From the NCBI RefSeq assembly GCF_000003605.2, contig NW_003115962.1, positions 22,113 through 69,569 on the forward strand: a stretch of 47,457 nt of DNA, in the 5' to 3' direction. The notes under the pieces were generated by a model. The model did not search any database. It saw nothing but the letters and a program-made list of their open reading frames with translations, and was not told where the DNA came from. Both the position numbers and the translations under genes were made by a program. This stretch comes from Saccoglossus kowalevskii. Its lineage: Eukaryota; Hemichordata; Enteropneusta; Harrimaniidae. How positions within the stretch are numbered: the first letter of the stretch is position 1; every line of letters starts with the position of its first letter. This document shows positions 44,105 to 47,457 of this stretch, piece by piece.

Positions 44105-44229
44105 AGGGCGGCAGTCGTCGTGCCGCGTCCTGTTCGATATGGGACTCATAGCGACGTATACAAAGCGTGTAAAATACAATGTTTATTTACATGAAGATCG
44201 AACACGCGCTGCGCAACGACCACCGCGCT
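44105..44229 (+). mobile_element. M1 element, 125 bp, TTAA target duplication
   Basis: AGGGCGGCAGTCGTCGTGCC to CGACCACCGCGCT, with TTAA at 44101-44104 and 44230-44233. It is almost identical to the copy at 42635, only 1.5 kb away and in the same orientation. It differs by a few substitutions, such as ACAAAGCGTGT for ACAACGCGTGT. Confidence 0.9.
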
Positions 44230-44233
44230 TTAA

Positions 44234-45215
44234 AACATCAGCGAGTCACTAGGACCACTGTCACCAGTACCAGTACGTTGTGCACCCGAATGCTATAATT
44301 CAAACCAAAATAATTATTTACTAGTAACTGGCTCATTTGCATGTCACATGACGGATGGCGCGTAATGAAACGAGTTACTCGAGAAAGAGAATCGAGATTC
44401 CGACAATGATCCCGCAGCCGACACTGATCGGCCACGTGTACGCTATTAGTAGCTACTATAATTTTACACATGTATACGGGTAGTAACGGTGATTTACTTG
44501 ACTTAAACCGTACAATATCTCAATCAGCGTAACCGTGGTCACGCCCCAATACGTAACACGACTTGTATGTCGTTTATGTGCGTGCTCCCACTACGGTAGG
44601 CTGGCCCAGCTGTGGTGATTTTTTTTTCAGTCAAATTTCAATAATGAAAAATTTGGGAAAAAATAGTTTTGTGAAATTTGGGGTAAACGCGAAACTATCT
44701 CCATTCGCGATATTTCTATTTAATTTAAACTGTAAAAAGAAATAAATTGCCCAGATTGTGCCAGCCTACCTCATTGGAGTCCATCCAGATTACGACACTG
44801 CCTCCAACGGTACGTTACTATTCACGGCACGGTTCAACCACAGCTTGGTTACTCAAACATGATATCATCTGTGCATTTGCATATTTGGACACTCGGTATT
44901 TAGAGTCTTTTCAGACATATCAAAATTTCGTGAAATTCCTGAAATATTGGACAAAAGAATACTTTCTCTCTAGATAGCCAAGCCGCGGCGATTCAGATAG
45001 ATAGGGTACATATTTCCAATAAGCGTGGCCCATTTAAAAACGCGGGGGGGGGGGGGGTTGGGTTAAAACTGACTTTTTCGCCTGAAAAGAAAAAAAAAGT
45101 CAGTTCACAGAGGAACGAAAAAAACAAAACTATTAAATGGCCACCCATTTTAAACTCTTGAGACACCTTATAGACGAACGTAAAAACGCAAGTGGTCCAT
45201 AATTTAACGATGGGA
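44234..45215. other. intergenic DNA with a G14 run and a hairpin
   Basis: A run of 14 G at 45044-45057 is followed by a perfect 12-bp stem: AACTGACTTTTT at 45067-45078 and AAAAAGTCAGTT at 45094-45105. The frames at 44238-44471, 44563-44745 and 44747-44977 have no domain. Confidence 0.5.
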
Positions 45216-45224
45216 CACACCGCG

Positions 45225-45262
45225 TATAAAAGTCGTGTAGCGACATGTAAAAGGGGTCACAG
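45225..45262 (+). promoter_or_regulatory. TATA box and possible initiator for a downstream gene
   Basis: TATAAAA at 45225-45231, in the context CCGCGTATAAAAGTCG. A TCACAGA at 45257-45263 lies at roughly the right distance (about 30 bases) for an initiator. A start codon with a signal-peptide frame follows at 45455. A short upstream frame, ATG-GAC-GAT-ACT-TAG at 45411-45425, lies in the presumed leader. Confidence 0.4.
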
Positions 45263-45454
45263 ACAGATTAACGAGATCACAGCGACAGTATTCCATACCA
45301 CAGCACTGACAATAACGCCCTCGGCGTGCTGATTCAAGGGCCTCGATACATACAATTATAACCGAGATCTCAGGACAAATACCTGTATAGTATTCATAAG
45401 CTGCGTAATCATGGACGATACTTAGGCTGAACTACGGACACGACTTGGTAGATC

Positions 45455-45503
45455 ATGGAACTACGATGTCTTTTTATTTTATTCTCACTCACCGCTGTTT
45501 ACG
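45455..45503 (+). CDS. possible first exon with signal peptide (gene continues beyond the window)
   Basis: Codes for MELRCLFILFSLTAVY plus one base (phase 1), then a strong GGTAAGTTAG donor at 45504. A short basic n-region followed by about ten hydrophobic residues is typical of a secretory signal peptide, and signal peptides are often encoded on a small first exon ending in phase 1. Together with the upstream TATA box, this suggests a secreted or membrane protein. A possible second exon starts at 46606 after a TGTTTTACACTGCCTGGCAG acceptor. It stays open in the matching phase (GRRRELHCHEYQKG...), but I recognise no domain, so I do not extend the call. Confidence 0.4.
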
Positions 45504-47457
45504 GTAAGTTAGTTAAATGACTCAATTTCGAGCGTATTTTTTTAAATTATACAGCAAGCAGGCGAAAGCGTTGTGACAATACTTCCTCTTAACTTCCTTC
45601 TGTTGTCATTGTACACCACATATAAAGTGAGATTTTTGTCTCTGGTATGTTTGTATATTCTGTGACGGCAAATGAATCTGAATAGCGAAAACAAGTGTGT
45701 GGCAGTCTTCTATTTACCCGATAGTTTATTTGGTTCGTGTGACGGTGTTATTATAATCGCGTAAGTAGATATTGACTGCGTCATTGTATTGGGTGACTAT
45801 TCTGTTTTCATACTTACATTACAAGCGGCGGCGAACCCGTTTTGAACTCCCAGGGCGACTTATTTAAATCAAACGTACTGTGAAAATCGGGAAATGATAT
45901 GGTAGGTCATCAAGCGCGAGTATTGAACTTGAAACAGGTCGGCGACCATGAAGACAGTTGGTGTTAACTAAAGCAGTTATTCGTTTTGGTAAAACAAACA
46001 CTATTAGTAACAGTCACGGTGATCCTACAAGAGCAACTGTTTTGCGTCGATGCAGGCATTTTTCAGTGCTTCTTATTTAATTGAGTGCTGAATGTAAATG
46101 ATAATAATAAACAACAAGAACAATATCGTGACGTTTAGTATATACCATTTCGTTTGTCAGTTGTAAAGTTACAGCCGTAGCACTACAGATGTACTTGCGT
46201 GAATAAATAACGACCGGTACTGTGTAGTCTGAAAACGTTGATATTTAGGAAAATATCGTCTTAGAATTTTAGCCCAATCTTTGTACTGGACACAACCAAG
46301 TCGTAACGGGCACGAATTGATGTGAGCTTGTAGTAATTTAAAAATTGTCCACGTCGTTCTTCGATATTTTTTGGCGTTATTCCACCCCTGAGGCACACAC
46401 ACACCACGTGACTACGGTGTACACGACTCACTGATGCATACAATCTATTTTGTGTACCAGAACCTTCATCGAGTTGTTTACCTTCGCAAACCATGAACAG
46501 TGCATTTCTACTCATAATGATCATTCATGCTTTACTTCATAGCGAGAAAGTGGCATGTATGTCTATTGTAGTTTCATGGTATGTTTGTTTTACACTGCCT
46601 GGCAGGCAGACGTCGGGAACTACACTGTCACGAATACCAGAAAGGGCAAATAAAAGTTGAAACACTCGTTGCAAAATGTTGTGTTGAAAATCCAAGGATT
46701 CTTGGTGTTCACGTGACCTCACGCTCAACTTTGTATAACCTCGAGTTTTGTTTTTTCGCCAGTCGCGTGTTCACGGGGCCATGCCACCTGTTGGCTATTC
46801 TTAGGACACTTATTATTGAAACGACGCCATGCATTATAGGCATGAAACAAAAACATCCTAAAACCATATACACGAAGTATGTAATTTGTGAAAAATTAAA
46901 CAGTCATAAATTACGGATTTTGATGAATATAATGTGGGTAAATGATCTATGACATACAAATTAAACTATACGTCCCCATGGCTCGATAAATATATGCATC
47001 TCCGATCCCCCAGTAGTCGAAACCCACTGTGGCTGTCTATCGCACACATTCGATCAGGTCCAAAAAAACTGTGAGGGCACGGATCTAGAAGCCGTACCTA
47101 CACACGAATTGGTGACGTCACAAAATACATGACCTTCAATCGGGGTCGTTTCCTCGGTATATACGAATTGGTAGATACAAATTACAATAAAGATACTTAA
47201 GACATTACACATAAGGTAAAATAAATCATGTGACAATATAATGATAATAACGGTAATAAATCCTAGCTTAACAGTTGAACAGAACGATCATATAGTCAGT
47301 CGGGTGACGCCGAGGGACACGCACTTGTTGCAAAATGGCCGTGTGGTTGAAACTGGGTCATGGCGTGACGGGCGAGGAGACATCATTAAACACTCTCAAA
47401 TCACATAAACAGGAAGTGGTTGCATATACGGCGTAGCCACATGGGAATAAAAATCGC
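45504..47457. other. right edge, presumed intron 1 of the second gene or intergenic DNA
   Basis: Apart from the candidate acceptor at 46605/46606 and the 115-codon open stretch downstream of it, I see no coding sequence and none of the M1-M6 repeats. The overlapping minus-strand frames at 46169-46524 have no domain. Confidence 0.4.

Noticed and set aside
46606-46952. Second exon of the signal-peptide gene
   Set aside because: The acceptor and phase fit, but there is no recognisable domain, no clear donor (only GAA|GTATGT near 46877) and no expression data. Kept as a possibility in the exon entry, not called.

Overview
The window is eukaryotic nuclear DNA, most likely from a marine invertebrate animal (invertebrate deuterostome or lophotrochozoan; the sequence does not settle which). 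The reasons are a spliced metazoan Ras-superfamily gene with GT-AG introns, no bacterial-style operons, A+T-rich DNA filled with short dispersed inverted-repeat elements, a tRNA-related SINE, a decayed LINE of the L1/Tx1 type, and minisatellites. Most open frames in the window are chance openings in non-coding DNA.

The one gene I can assemble with confidence is on the + strand. It has five coding exons (16322-16493, 32821-32877, 34056-34129, 34472-34670, 37468-37637) that join in frame to 223 codons. It encodes a small GTPase of the RERG/RASL11/RASL12 branch of Ras-like proteins. It has a basic N-terminal extension, a P-loop, an NKxD motif and an SA motif. It has no prenylation box, and the normally strict DxxGQ motif is changed. 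Intron 1 is 16.3 kb and holds a SINE, two minisatellite or low-complexity tracts, a diverged three-copy segmental repeat and many miniature elements. Intron 4 carries a roughly 1.8 kb array of a 40-bp unit, interrupted by a 361-bp TA-flanked element.

Layout: 1-16.3 kb is upstream or intergenic DNA with many miniature inverted-repeat elements. 16.3-38.5 kb is the GTPase gene with its 3' UTR. 39.3-41.9 kb is a 5'-truncated, frameshifted LINE. 42-45 kb is intergenic with two pristine 125-bp elements. 45.2-45.5 kb has a TATA box followed by a short open frame encoding a signal peptide and ending at a strong splice donor, which is probably the first exon of a second, secreted or membrane protein gene running off the right edge.

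The most striking collective feature is a set of non-autonomous DNA-transposon families. M1 is exactly 125 bp in six good copies, mostly flanked by TTAA. M2 is 127-157 bp and also TTAA-flanked. M3 begins TACTGTAAAAT and is TA-flanked. M4 has the terminus AGCCTCGTTCGCAG. M5 has the terminus GACCATTTTCCSG and is TA-flanked. M6 is an A+T-rich dispersed repeat. One M3 copy sits inside an old M1 copy, which gives a readable empty site and the order of insertion. The names M1-M6 are mine.
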